Shown one piece after another: positions 25,012 to 33,261 of a stretch of 64,000 nt of DNA (positions are counted from its first letter, which is position 1; every line of letters starts with the position of its first letter). A model generated the notes under the pieces. That model worked only from the letters and a program-made list of their open reading frames with translations, ran no database searches and had not been told where the DNA came from. The stretch comes from Bog-473 sp963817735 (GTDB lineage Bacteria; Actinomycetota; Acidimicrobiia; Acidimicrobiales; RAAP-2), in the NCBI GenBank assembly GCA_963817735.1, contig CAWFPP010000009.1, positions 1-64,000 of the forward strand, written 5' to 3'. Made by a program: the position numbers and the translations under genes.

Positions 25012-26148
25012 TCACGAGGCGAGGCCGGCCACGGTGGCGGCAATGAGGTTGGTGCCGCGCAGGTCGCCGACCAGACCCGCCTCCATGCGGTTCATGACGT
25101 AACAGATCGTGAGCTCGGCGTCCTGGTCCATGACGATGACCGAGCCGCCGTAGCCGCCCCAGTAACAGGCGCGCGGGCCCAGCGGCATCTCGGGCGGGTT
25201 GCTCAGCCCGTAGCCCATGCCCATGCGCTCGGGCACGCCGAGCACCTTGTCGATGCCTTCCGCCTGCACCTCGAAGATCGGGTCGGTACCCGCCGCCGAG
25301 AGCAGGCGCACGCCGCGCGCCTCGCCCCGTCCGGCGATGATCGATTGGATTGCGGCCACCGAGCGCGCATTGCCCTGGCCGTTGGCGGCGGGGATCTCGG
25401 CGCGCCGCCACCATTCGTGGTGCGCCATCGTGGCGTCGAGGGGCGGATTCATGAACGTCTTGATCATGAGCTCGGAGACCTGACCCCCGAGGGCGGCGAC
25501 GTCGATGGGCGGCGGCGGGATGATGTCGGACACCCGGTGGTCCTCGCTCGCAGGGAGACCGATGAAGAAGTCCGCATCGAGCGGCTTGGCCACCTCGCGG
25601 GCGAACCAGGCGCCGATGCTCTCGCCCGTAATGCGGCGGACGATCTCACCGATGAGGTAGCCCTGGGTGACGGCGTGGTAGCCCGAGCCGGTGCCGGGCT
25701 CCCACCACGGCGCCTGGGCGGCCAGCCCGGTGATGCAGAGTTCCCAGTTCGCCAGGTCCTCGGCGGTCAGCGGCTCGTCCCAGCCGCTCAGGCCGGCGGT
25801 GTGCCCCATGATGTGGCGGACCTCGATGCGCTCCTTGCCGTTGGCGGCGAACTCGGGCCAGTAGGTGACGACGGGAGCGTGGAAGTCGAGCTCCTTGCGA
25901 TCGTGGAGCATCAGGGCGACGAGGAACGTCATGGTCTTCGTGGTGGACCAGACGTTGGTGATGGTGTCGCGCTCCCACGGGCGCGTCTTCTCCAGGTCGG
26001 CCCAGCCGCCCCAGATGTCGACGACCGGCTCGCCGTGGAGGAAGACGGCCACGGACGCGCCGACGTCCGCTCCAGTGTCGATCTGGTCGGACAGCGTCTG
26101 GCGCACCGCGTCGAAGCGCGGCTCGCAGGTTCCGTGCACCTCTGCCAT
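25012..26148 (-). CDS. serine hydrolase of the beta-lactamase/EstB-like family
   Basis: A 378-residue class-C-beta-lactamase-fold protein. NVWSTTKTMTFLVALML contains the SxxK nucleophile and base, and GTGSGYHAVTQGYLIGEIVRRITG holds the Tyr of the second motif. The glycine-rich third motif is probably near CYWGGYGGSVIVMD. No signal peptide is seen, which argues against a secreted beta-lactamase and for an intracellular esterase such as EstB or LovD relatives. The ATG at 26148 has a GGGGG site upstream. Substrate unknown. It reads convergently to the Rid gene, with 9 bases between the stops. Confidence 0.87.
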   Translation of the reverse strand: MAEVHGTCEPRFDAVRQTLSDQIDTGADVGASVAVFLHGEPVVDIWGGWADLEKTRPWERDTITNVWSTTKTMTFLVALMLHDRKELDFHAPVVTYWPEFAANGKERIEVRHIMGHTAGLSGWDEPLTAEDLANWELCITGLAAQAPWWEPGTGSGYHAVTQGYLIGEIVRRITGESIGAWFAREVAKPLDADFFIGLPASEDHRVSDIIPPPPIDVAALGGQVSELMIKTFMNPPLDATMAHHEWWRRAEIPAANGQGNARSVAAIQSIIAGRGEARGVRLLSAAGTDPIFEVQAEGIDKVLGVPERMGMGYGLSNPPEMPLGPRACYWGGYGGSVIVMDQDAELTICYVMNRMEAGLVGDLRGTNLIAATVAGLAS

Positions 26149-26325
26149 GGGGACCCCCTTCTTTTGTGGCCGTGGGCCGCTCCTGGCCGTGGGTCGCTCA
26201 GCGCAACCTATTGATCTCGGGCCCGGCGCGCCAGCGGGACGTCCGTGGGCGGCGGCGGGCCCCTCCTGTCGACCGAAGGCGCTGGTCGACCGTTCCTCCG
26301 AGGTCCGGCTCGATATCGTCGCCGT

Positions 26326-27744
26326 ATGCAGCGTCCTGACGCCGTCGTCGTCGGCTCGGGACCCAACGGCCTGGCCGCCGCGCTCACGCTGGCCCGGGCC
26401 GGCCTCGGGGTGGAGGTCTTCGAGGGGGAGCCGACGATCGGTGGAGGCACACGCACGCAGGCCCTCACGCTCGACGGCTTCCGCCACGACGTGTGCTCGG
26501 CGGTGCACCCGGCGCTGGTGGCCTCGCCCTTCTTCCGCTCGGTGGACCTCGCCGGCCTCGGGGTCGTGCTGCGACAGCCCGAGGTGGCCTTCGCCAATCC
26601 GCTCGGTGGCGGGCGGGCCGCGGCGCTGTACCGGGACGTGGACGAGACGGCCTCCCACTTCGGTGGTGACGCCGCGGCCTACCGGGACCTGGTGGGGCCG
26701 CTGGTGGACTGGCTCGACCGCATCGTGCCGTACGTCCTGGGACCGATGCGGAGCGTGCCGCGCGACCCGCTCGCCCTGGCCCGCTTCGCGCTCGTCGGCA
26801 CGCCGTCGGCGCAGCACATGGCGCGCCGCTTCAGCACCGACGCGGCGCGTGCCCTGCTGGCCGGAGCGGCGGCGCATTCCATGGAGCCGCTCACCGCACC
26901 GTTGACCTCCGCCTTCGGGCTCCTCCTGACGGCGCTCGGCCACGGTGCCGGCTGGCCCGTCGTGGCCGGAGGCAGCGCCGCCATCACCCAGGGGTTGGCG
27001 GGCGAGCTGCGCCGCCTGGGGGGCGTGGTGCACACCGACAGCCCCGTCACCTCGCTGGCCGAACTCCCACCGGCGCGTGCCGTGCTCCTCGACACTTCGC
27101 CCCGCGCCTTCGTGGCGCTCGCCGGGGCCCAGCTCTCGCGTCGGGCCGGCCGGCCGTGGGCGCGCTTCAAGCCCGGCGCCGGGACCTGCAAGGTGGACTG
27201 GGCGTTGGACGGCCCGGTGCCCTGGGCGGCCGAGGCCTGCCGGCGCACCGTCACCGTCCATGTCGGGGGCACTTTCGACGAGGTGGCCCGGTCCGAGGCG
27301 GCCGTGCGCGCCGGCCGGCACGCCGAGCGGCCCTTCGTGCTGGTGGCCCAGCCCTGCGTGGTCGACCCCACGCGGGCGCCGCCCGGGAAGCAGACGCTCT
27401 GGGCCTACTGCCACGTGCCCAACAACTCCTCTATGGACATGACGGAGCGGATGGAGGCGCAGATCGAGCGCTTCGCCCCCGGCTTCCGCGACCTGGTGCT
27501 GGCGCGGACGGTGCGCACCGCCGCCGAGGCGGAGGCGCACAACCCCAACCTGCTGGGCGGTGACGTGAACGGGGGCGCCGCCTCGTTGCGCCAGACCATC
27601 TTCCGGCCGGTGGCGCGCTGGAACCCCTACCGCACGCCGGTCGACGGTGTGTATCTCTGTTCGGCCTCGACGCCCCCGGGCGGCGGCGTCCACGGCATGT
27701 GCGGGCTGGCCGCCGCCGAGGTGGCGTTGCGGGAGCGCTTCTAG
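26326..27744 (+). CDS. phytoene-desaturase-like/PYROXD2-like FAD-dependent oxidoreductase
   Basis: A 472-residue flavoprotein. The N-terminal dinucleotide motif is DAVVVGSGPNGLAAALTLARAGLGVEVFEGEPTIGGGTRT, typical of the carotenoid-desaturase/PYROXD2 branch, and the C-terminal FAD motif is VYLCSASTPPGGGVHGMCGLAAAEVAL. The FRHDVCSAVHPAL and HVPNN segments support the PYROXD2-like subgroup. No other carotenoid gene is present, so carotenoid synthesis is not implied and the substrate is unknown. The ATG at 26326 is chosen because the upstream frame has no similarity. Divergent from the serine hydrolase, 177 bases apart. Confidence 0.85.
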   Translation: MQRPDAVVVGSGPNGLAAALTLARAGLGVEVFEGEPTIGGGTRTQALTLDGFRHDVCSAVHPALVASPFFRSVDLAGLGVVLRQPEVAFANPLGGGRAAALYRDVDETASHFGGDAAAYRDLVGPLVDWLDRIVPYVLGPMRSVPRDPLALARFALVGTPSAQHMARRFSTDAARALLAGAAAHSMEPLTAPLTSAFGLLLTALGHGAGWPVVAGGSAAITQGLAGELRRLGGVVHTDSPVTSLAELPPARAVLLDTSPRAFVALAGAQLSRRAGRPWARFKPGAGTCKVDWALDGPVPWAAEACRRTVTVHVGGTFDEVARSEAAVRAGRHAERPFVLVAQPCVVDPTRAPPGKQTLWAYCHVPNNSSMDMTERMEAQIERFAPGFRDLVLARTVRTAAEAEAHNPNLLGGDVNGGAASLRQTIFRPVARWNPYRTPVDGVYLCSASTPPGGGVHGMCGLAAAEVALRERF

Positions 27745-27771
27745 CGCCGCCGCGCGGGCGACGCGGTCAAC

Positions 27772-28053
27772 TCAGGCGATGAAGGAGACGGACCCTTCGG
27801 CGGTCAGGCGCTCGAGCAGGTACCAGGCCTCGATCTCGCCGGCCACGCAACTCCGGAACTCGCCCTGGGCGACGACGTAGCGGAGCCAGCACGGGTGGAT
27901 CCGGAGTGTGTTGGTCCGGGGTCCCCGTACGACCTCGATATTGTCCACCTCGCTGGTGAGCTCGTAGCTCCAGGTGGCGGCGCCGTGCGCGCGGTTGGCT
28001 CCTGCGATCAGGCGCCGGACCTTGCCCTCGGCTGCGTTGAGGCTCTTCGTCAT
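27772..28053 (-). CDS. small hypothetical protein
   Basis: A 93-residue product whose ATG follows GGGGGAA. It reads MTKSLNAAEGKVRRLIAGANRAHGAATWSYELTSEVDNIEVV and continues with a WLRYVVAQGEFRSCVAGEIEAWYLLERL segment. It has no signal peptide, membrane segment or cofactor motif, and I do not recognise the family. Balanced amino-acid composition and the start site suggest it is real. It stands between the flavoprotein and the histidine kinase; no functional link is visible. Confidence 0.6.
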   Translation of the reverse strand: MTKSLNAAEGKVRRLIAGANRAHGAATWSYELTSEVDNIEVVRGPRTNTLRIHPCWLRYVVAQGEFRSCVAGEIEAWYLLERLTAEGSVSFIA

Positions 28054-28208
28054 GGTGTTCCCCCATGTGTGCTGCCCGGACGGTTACCCGGAGCCGGGAC
28101 TTCCACCCTGGAGCACGGCCGCTGTCGTCGCGGACCACGGCTGCACAACAGAATGTCCTGTTCCAGTAGGAGGAACGGCGCAGGGGGGTTGCAATCACGG
28201 TGCCGCCT

Positions 28209-30677
28209 TCAGGTCGCACGGGCCGATCCCCCCAGGGGCACCCGCCACTGCAGGACGGTGCCGCGGGGGTTGAGGGCGCCGAGGGCGAAGGACCCGCTGA
28301 GCGCGTCGGCGCGGGAGGCCATGTTCCTCAGCCCGAAGCCCTCGCCCCAGTCCGACGACGCTCCCAGGCCGTTGTCGGACACGCGCAGCACGAGCTCGTC
28401 GCCCGCCGTCACCTCGACCTCGACCGACGTCGCCGCGGCGTGTCGGATGACGTTGGACAGCGATTCGCGCAGCACCGCGAGCAGCTGCCCTCCGACCTCG
28501 CTGTCGACGGCAGTGTCGACGGGTCCCGTAAAGCGCACCCGGGGATCGAAGCCGAGACGCTCCCCGGCGTCGGTGGCCAACTGGTGCACGCCGGCCCGGA
28601 GCCCCCCGCGCACGTTCCTCTCGGTCTGGAGATCGAAGATCGTGGTACGGATGTCGCTGATGACACTGTCGAGCTCGGCCACCACCTCGCGGAGCCTCTC
28701 GGCGGTGCGGCCCTCCACTGTCGCCAGCATGGAGCTCAGGCGCATGCCGGCCCCGAACACACGCTGAATCACGAGGTCGTGCAGGTCGCGTGCGATGCGG
28801 TCACGCTCCTCGGCCACCTGCAGGGCCCGCAAGTGCCGCTCGGCCTGCCTGAACTTGATCAGGTTGTCCGCCCGGGCCCGGAGCTCGGGCTGGAAGAAGG
28901 GCTTGAGGAGGTAGTCGTCGGCCCCATCGCGCAGGACGTCGATGCGCGCCGTGGTGTCGTTGCGTGCAGTGAGAATCAGGATCGGCGTCGTATCGAGGCG
29001 CGGTTCGGCTCGCACCGCCCGGACCAGTTCGTCCCCGCTCATCTCGGGCATCATGAAGTCGCAGACGATGAGGTCTGGCTGCAGGGCCCGGGCCAGCGCG
29101 AATCCCTCCTTGCCGTTCAGTGCCGCGTGCACGCGGAACGAACCGCCGAGGGCGTCGCAGACGAAGTGGTTCATGTCCGGGTTGTCCTCGACGACGAGCA
29201 CCAGCGGGACCGCATCGCCGGGGTCGGCACCGGGCGGGACTGCGGCCACGGCGGTGAAAGGGTCCAGCGACATCCCGCGTCCGTCCTCCAGCACTGCGGC
29301 TGGTCCTTCCACGGGAAGGGGGCTCCCGAAGTGCACGGCGCTGCCCTCGGGTGCCACCACGGGGAGATCCAGCACGAAGAGCGCGCCGCCCTCGGGCGCG
29401 TCGCCTACCCCGAGGCTGCCGCCATGGAGGTCGACCAGCTCGCGGGCGATGTGCAGGCCCAGACCGGTGCCGCCCAGCTTCCGCGTCGAGCTGCCGTCGA
29501 GCTGGTGGAAGCGCTCGAAGACCTCGTTCCACCGGTCCGGTGCGATGCCGGGGCCGCTGTCCGCCACCTCCAGGTGGGCCGTGCCCTCATCGGTGGCGTC
29601 CCGCAGCTCCAGCCGGACGGTCCCATTGGGTGGCGTGAACTTGAAGGCGTTCGACAGAAGGTTCAGCAGGACCTGCTGAATGCGGATGGGATCGACTTGC
29701 GCCGGCAGGGCGCGATCGGGTGCCCGCACGGAGAAGGTGAGCGCGCGGTCGAGCGCCAGCGTCTCGAAGTTGTTGGCCACGAGGCGCACCAGATGGCCGA
29801 GGTCGAGCTCCGAATAGTCGAGCTCGAGCTTGGCCGCCTCGATCTTGGACGTCTCGAGGAGATCGTTGACGTGGCCCAGCAGTACGCGCGCGTTGCGCAA
29901 TATGACCTCGAGCCCATGGCGGTGTGGATCGTCGGCCGGCAGGTCGGCGAGCATCCGCTCGGCCGGTGCGAGGATCAGCGTCAAGGGCGTCCGCAACTCG
30001 TGGCTGACATTGGCGAAGAAGTTCGTCTTCAGCCGGTCGAGCTCCTGCAGGCGCGCGTAGAGGGTGGCGAGCTCCTCGTTGGCCTCCTTGAGATCCCGTC
30101 CGAGGTCCGCCGCCTCGCGGGCGCGCCGCACGACCTCGGCCTCGATCCGGTCGAGGCGGTCGGAGTCGGAACGGCTGGGATCCTCGAGCTGGCGCCAGAT
30201 GTATTCCGTGACGTCCTCGACCGCGTGGACGATGAATTCGACCGACCCGTCGGGAGCGAGGACGGGGGAGTTGGAAACGCTCCAGTACCGCTCCTCGAAG
30301 CCGCCGCCGGCTGAGGCCGGACGTGGGATGTCGTACTTCTGGACGGACATGGAGTCGCCGGTGCGCTGGCGCAGCACGCGTGCGAGTGACGCCCTCAGGT
30401 TGCGTGCGCCCTTTGTGGCGGGATCGTCGGGGTTGTCGGGAAAGACGTCGAACAACGGACGGCCCACCAGATCGGCGCGGCGGGTGAGGGTGGTTGCGAG
30501 GTAGGCGTCGCTGACGGCGACGATCCCGAAGATGCGGTCGACCACGAGGTACTTCTGCGGCAGCGCCTCGAAGAGCACCCTGAAGTCGGGCTCCGGAGCC
30601 GAAGACCCCGCTGGAGGGTCTTCTGGGCCGGCGGCGGGGACCACGGCCGGCAACGTCTGATGCTGGCCACCGGGCAT
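28209..30677 (-). CDS. hybrid sensor kinase: PAS-HisKA-HATPase-REC-HisKA_3-HATPase
   Basis: An 822-residue soluble kinase with two kinase modules. PAS-like domain at about 30-160. A classical HisKA module follows, with His226 in FFANVSHELRTPL and an ATPase with N (NLLSNAFKF), G1 (DSGPGI) and G2 (GGTGLGLHIA) boxes to about 440. A receiver domain (492-610) has Asp540 in IVCDFMMPEMSG and Lys in LLKPF. The C-terminal part is a NarL/DesK-type HisKA_3 unit with His633 in ERDRIARDLHDLVIQ and its own ATPase (LRESLSNVIRH, SDNGLG, GFGLRNMASRA). No membrane segment is seen. GGAG lies upstream of the ATG at 30677. No partner regulator gene is adjacent. Confidence 0.9.
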   Translation of the reverse strand: MPGGQHQTLPAVVPAAGPEDPPAGSSAPEPDFRVLFEALPQKYLVVDRIFGIVAVSDAYLATTLTRRADLVGRPLFDVFPDNPDDPATKGARNLRASLARVLRQRTGDSMSVQKYDIPRPASAGGGFEERYWSVSNSPVLAPDGSVEFIVHAVEDVTEYIWRQLEDPSRSDSDRLDRIEAEVVRRAREAADLGRDLKEANEELATLYARLQELDRLKTNFFANVSHELRTPLTLILAPAERMLADLPADDPHRHGLEVILRNARVLLGHVNDLLETSKIEAAKLELDYSELDLGHLVRLVANNFETLALDRALTFSVRAPDRALPAQVDPIRIQQVLLNLLSNAFKFTPPNGTVRLELRDATDEGTAHLEVADSGPGIAPDRWNEVFERFHQLDGSSTRKLGGTGLGLHIARELVDLHGGSLGVGDAPEGGALFVLDLPVVAPEGSAVHFGSPLPVEGPAAVLEDGRGMSLDPFTAVAAVPPGADPGDAVPLVLVVEDNPDMNHFVCDALGGSFRVHAALNGKEGFALARALQPDLIVCDFMMPEMSGDELVRAVRAEPRLDTTPILILTARNDTTARIDVLRDGADDYLLKPFFQPELRARADNLIKFRQAERHLRALQVAEERDRIARDLHDLVIQRVFGAGMRLSSMLATVEGRTAERLREVVAELDSVISDIRTTIFDLQTERNVRGGLRAGVHQLATDAGERLGFDPRVRFTGPVDTAVDSEVGGQLLAVLRESLSNVIRHAAATSVEVEVTAGDELVLRVSDNGLGASSDWGEGFGLRNMASRADALSGSFALGALNPRGTVLQWRVPLGGSARAT

Positions 30678-30771
30678 GTGCTCTCTCCACCGTCCGAGCC
30701 GCCGCCGCCACACGCGCTGCGGGGCGACGCCCGGCAGCTCCGGCCCGCCCTCTTGGGAACGGAAGGGTCCC

Positions 30772-32451
30772 TCAGCTCTTGCGTCGCTCTCGGGACGGGT
30801 CGTCGCGGCCCGGGAGCTCCACCCGGCGGGTGGTCGTGACCGCTTCGAGCAGGCGCCGGTCGTGGGAGACGAGCAGGAGCGTCCCGCCGTAGTCACGCAG
30901 GGCCGACTCGAGCTGTTCGATGGCCGGGAGATCGAGATGGTTCGTGGGCTCGTCGAGGACGAGGAGATTGACGCCCAGGGCGGCAAAGGCGGCCAGCTCG
31001 GCCCGGGTCCGTTCGCCCGGGGAGAGGGTCGAGCCGGGGCGGAGCACCGCGTCGGCATCGAGACCGAACTTGGCGAGCTGGGATCGAGCCCGATCGTTCG
31101 GAAGGCCCGTTGCAGCCGTGAAGGCATCGACCAGATTGGGGCCGTTGCCGAGGATGCGCCGGTCCTGCGCGAGCTCGCCCACCACGACGCTGGGACCCAG
31201 GCGCCGCGTCCCGGCGGCCAGCGGCAGGCGCCCCAGCACCGCCTCGACGAGGGTGGTCTTGCCCGACCCGTTGGGCCCGATGAGCGCCACCCGCTCGGCC
31301 CAGGCGATGTCCAAGGTCAGCGGGCCGAGGGTGAAGGCGCCCCGCACCATCACAGCGTCCTCCAGCCGCACGACGACGTCGCCCGACCGCGCCGCCTCGC
31401 TGATGGAGAAGCGCAGGTCCCAGGCCTCCCACGGTTTCTCGACGACGTCCAACGTGTCCAAGGCGCGCTCGGTCCTGCGGGCGCGGCCGGCCAGGGCCTC
31501 AGTACGGTTGACCCTGAAGTCGCGTTGTGCCTTGTCGTTGTCGCGGGGACGCTTCTTCTCCCGGGCCACGCCGCTGCTCGCCCACCGGCGCTCGCGCTGC
31601 GCGCGACGGCGGAGTTCGGTGCGTTGTGACTCGTACACGGCGTAGTCGTCGAGGGCGTGCGCCTTGTCGGCGGCCCGCTCGCTCCGGTAGGCCGTCCACC
31701 CGCCTCCGTAGACGCTCCCGCTCCGTGCGTGCTCGTCCAGTTCGAGGACGTCGGTTATGGTCCGCTCGAGGAAGGCCCGGTCGTGCGAGACGATGACCAT
31801 GCCCCCCGTCCGACGGGCCACGATGTCCTCCAGCCGGGACAGGCCGTCGAAGTCGAGGTCGTTCGTAGGCTCGTCGAGGAGAGTGATGTCGTAGCGGGCG
31901 AGCAGGATGGCGGCGAGGGCCACCTTGGCCTCCTGCCCGCCCGACAGCGTCGCCACCGGCTGCGCCGCAATGTCCGGCGGGAGCGCCACCTGCGCACAGG
32001 CGCTGACGAGGCGGGCCTCGAAGTCCCCGGCCGAAACCGCTTCGTAGCGCTCGAGTGCGACGGCATAGCGCTGGTCGGCTCCCGGTTCTCCCGCGGCCAG
32101 GCCGGAGGCCGCCGCCGCCAGCTCCGCCTCGACGCCGGCCACCCCGGTTCGCCTGGTCAGAGATGCCTCGACCGTCTCGTCACCGGCCGCGGCGCGCGCG
32201 TGTTCCTGGCTGAGATAGCCGACGGTGGCCGCGGGTGGATCCACCCGCACCTCCCCGGCGGTCGGGACCAACAGGCCGGCCAGGATCTGCAGGAGTGTGG
32301 ACTTGCCGACGCCGTTCGGGCCGACGACGCCCAGACACGTGGCGGGCCCCACGGAGAAGGACACGTCGTCGAGCACGGTGTGCCCGTCGCGCTCGTGGTG
32401 CAGATGGCGGGCGACGAGTGTCGCCGGTGGTGCGGCGGCGGGAGGGGGCAT
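30772..32451 (-). CDS. ABC-F family ATPase (ribosome-associated, possible antibiotic-resistance type)
   Basis: A 559-residue protein with two ABC ATPase domains and no membrane segments. Domain 1 has Walker A GPNGVGKST, signature LSGGQEAK and Walker B ITLLDEPTNDLDF. Domain 2 has GPNGSGKTT, LSPGERTR (a variant signature) and LLVLDEPTNHLDL. Between them lies a charged linker of about 80 residues (SQRTELRRRAQRERRWASSGVAREKKR), the part that reaches into the ribosome in ABC-F proteins. Actinobacterial relatives include macrolide/lincosamide protection factors as well as housekeeping proteins; which applies is unknown. The ATG at 32451 has GGAG six bases upstream. Confidence 0.88.
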   Translation of the reverse strand: MPPPAAAPPATLVARHLHHERDGHTVLDDVSFSVGPATCLGVVGPNGVGKSTLLQILAGLLVPTAGEVRVDPPAATVGYLSQEHARAAAGDETVEASLTRRTGVAGVEAELAAAASGLAAGEPGADQRYAVALERYEAVSAGDFEARLVSACAQVALPPDIAAQPVATLSGGQEAKVALAAILLARYDITLLDEPTNDLDFDGLSRLEDIVARRTGGMVIVSHDRAFLERTITDVLELDEHARSGSVYGGGWTAYRSERAADKAHALDDYAVYESQRTELRRRAQRERRWASSGVAREKKRPRDNDKAQRDFRVNRTEALAGRARRTERALDTLDVVEKPWEAWDLRFSISEAARSGDVVVRLEDAVMVRGAFTLGPLTLDIAWAERVALIGPNGSGKTTLVEAVLGRLPLAAGTRRLGPSVVVGELAQDRRILGNGPNLVDAFTAATGLPNDRARSQLAKFGLDADAVLRPGSTLSPGERTRAELAAFAALGVNLLVLDEPTNHLDLPAIEQLESALRDYGGTLLLVSHDRRLLEAVTTTRRVELPGRDDPSRERRKS

Positions 32452-32599
32452 GGAGGCTCCGGAAGCAGGAGGTGACGGGACGACGGCGGGTGGAACCGGT
32501 CGCAGCGTGGTGCGACCGTTGGACGCGTCGGGCTCTACCGCACGGGAGACAGTGTATCGCCGGGGAAGCGGCTCGGACGGACTTGCCTCGGCTGGCACA

Positions 32600-33157
32600 A
32601 TGTCCCCGGTGGTGGGTCTGCATTCGACGCGGTCACGCCTTGTGGCCGTCGGTGTGCTCGTCGTGGTGCTCGCGTTCGTCGCATCGACAGTGCGCCTCTT
32701 CGTCTTCCCCGACGTCAACGCACCCGAGCGTTCCAATGCGATCGTGGTCCTGGGCGGGAACGGCGCCGGACCGTTCGATGAGGGGGTGGCGCTCGCCCGG
32801 CACCACTTCGCGCCGACCCTGGTGCTGTCGCTAGTCCCCGGCTATTCCTGTCGCCATCTCACCTCGCTTCCGGAGGTTCCGACCGCGCACCTGCTGTGCT
32901 TCCGCGCCGAACCGCAGACGACGCAGGGCGAGGGTCGGGCCATCGCCCATCTCGCGGCCGTGCACCACTGGCACCGGGTCATCGTGGTGATGCCGACGAC
33001 GCAGGCCACCAGGGCGCGGTTGCGCATCGGACGCTGCTATCCAGGACAGGTGCTCGAAGTCGCGGTGACGCCTCCGGGGTTCTGGGCCTGGGTGCGCGGC
33101 ATCGTGTACGAGTGGCCCGCGCTGATGAAGGCGCTCGTCCTGCAGCCGACCTGCTGA
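32600..33157 (+). CDS. YdcF/SanA/ElyC-like DUF218 membrane protein
   Basis: A 185-residue protein with one N-terminal membrane helix (LVAVGVLVVVLAFVASTVRLFVF) and an extracytoplasmic DUF218-like domain: SNAIVVLGGNGAGPFDEGVALARH, TTQGEGRAIAHLAAVHHWHRVIVVMPTTQATRARLRIGRCY. The VLGG start and the VVxPxxHxxRA-like region are the family hallmarks; Gln replaces the usual His there. Relatives act in envelope or peptidoglycan metabolism, with unclear chemistry. It is divergent from the ABC-F gene (148 bases) and leads into a polytopic membrane protein gene 104 bases downstream. Confidence 0.75.
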   Translation: MSPVVGLHSTRSRLVAVGVLVVVLAFVASTVRLFVFPDVNAPERSNAIVVLGGNGAGPFDEGVALARHHFAPTLVLSLVPGYSCRHLTSLPEVPTAHLLCFRAEPQTTQGEGRAIAHLAAVHHWHRVIVVMPTTQATRARLRIGRCYPGQVLEVAVTPPGFWAWVRGIVYEWPALMKALVLQPTC

Positions 33158-33261
33158 GCGAAAGCGACGGAATCGCAACCGTCCGGCGACGTCACCATGT
33201 CGGGGCGCGTTGTACCGTGCACTCAGGGATACCGGTGGGGGACCGGTGCGAGGGGGGAGCA

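Noticed and set aside
25012..26148. Class C beta-lactamase conferring resistance
   Set aside because: SxxK and Tyr motifs fit, but no signal peptide and the overall sequence is closer to EstB-type esterases.
30601..30623. 8-bp inverted repeat GAAGACCC/GGGTCTTC
   Set aside because: It is inside the coding part of the histidine kinase (residues about 19-26) with ordinary amino acids; probably chance.
32896..33261. Upstream extension of the polytopic membrane protein
   Set aside because: It overlaps the YdcF-like gene in another frame; GTG at 33262 has an excellent ribosome binding site.
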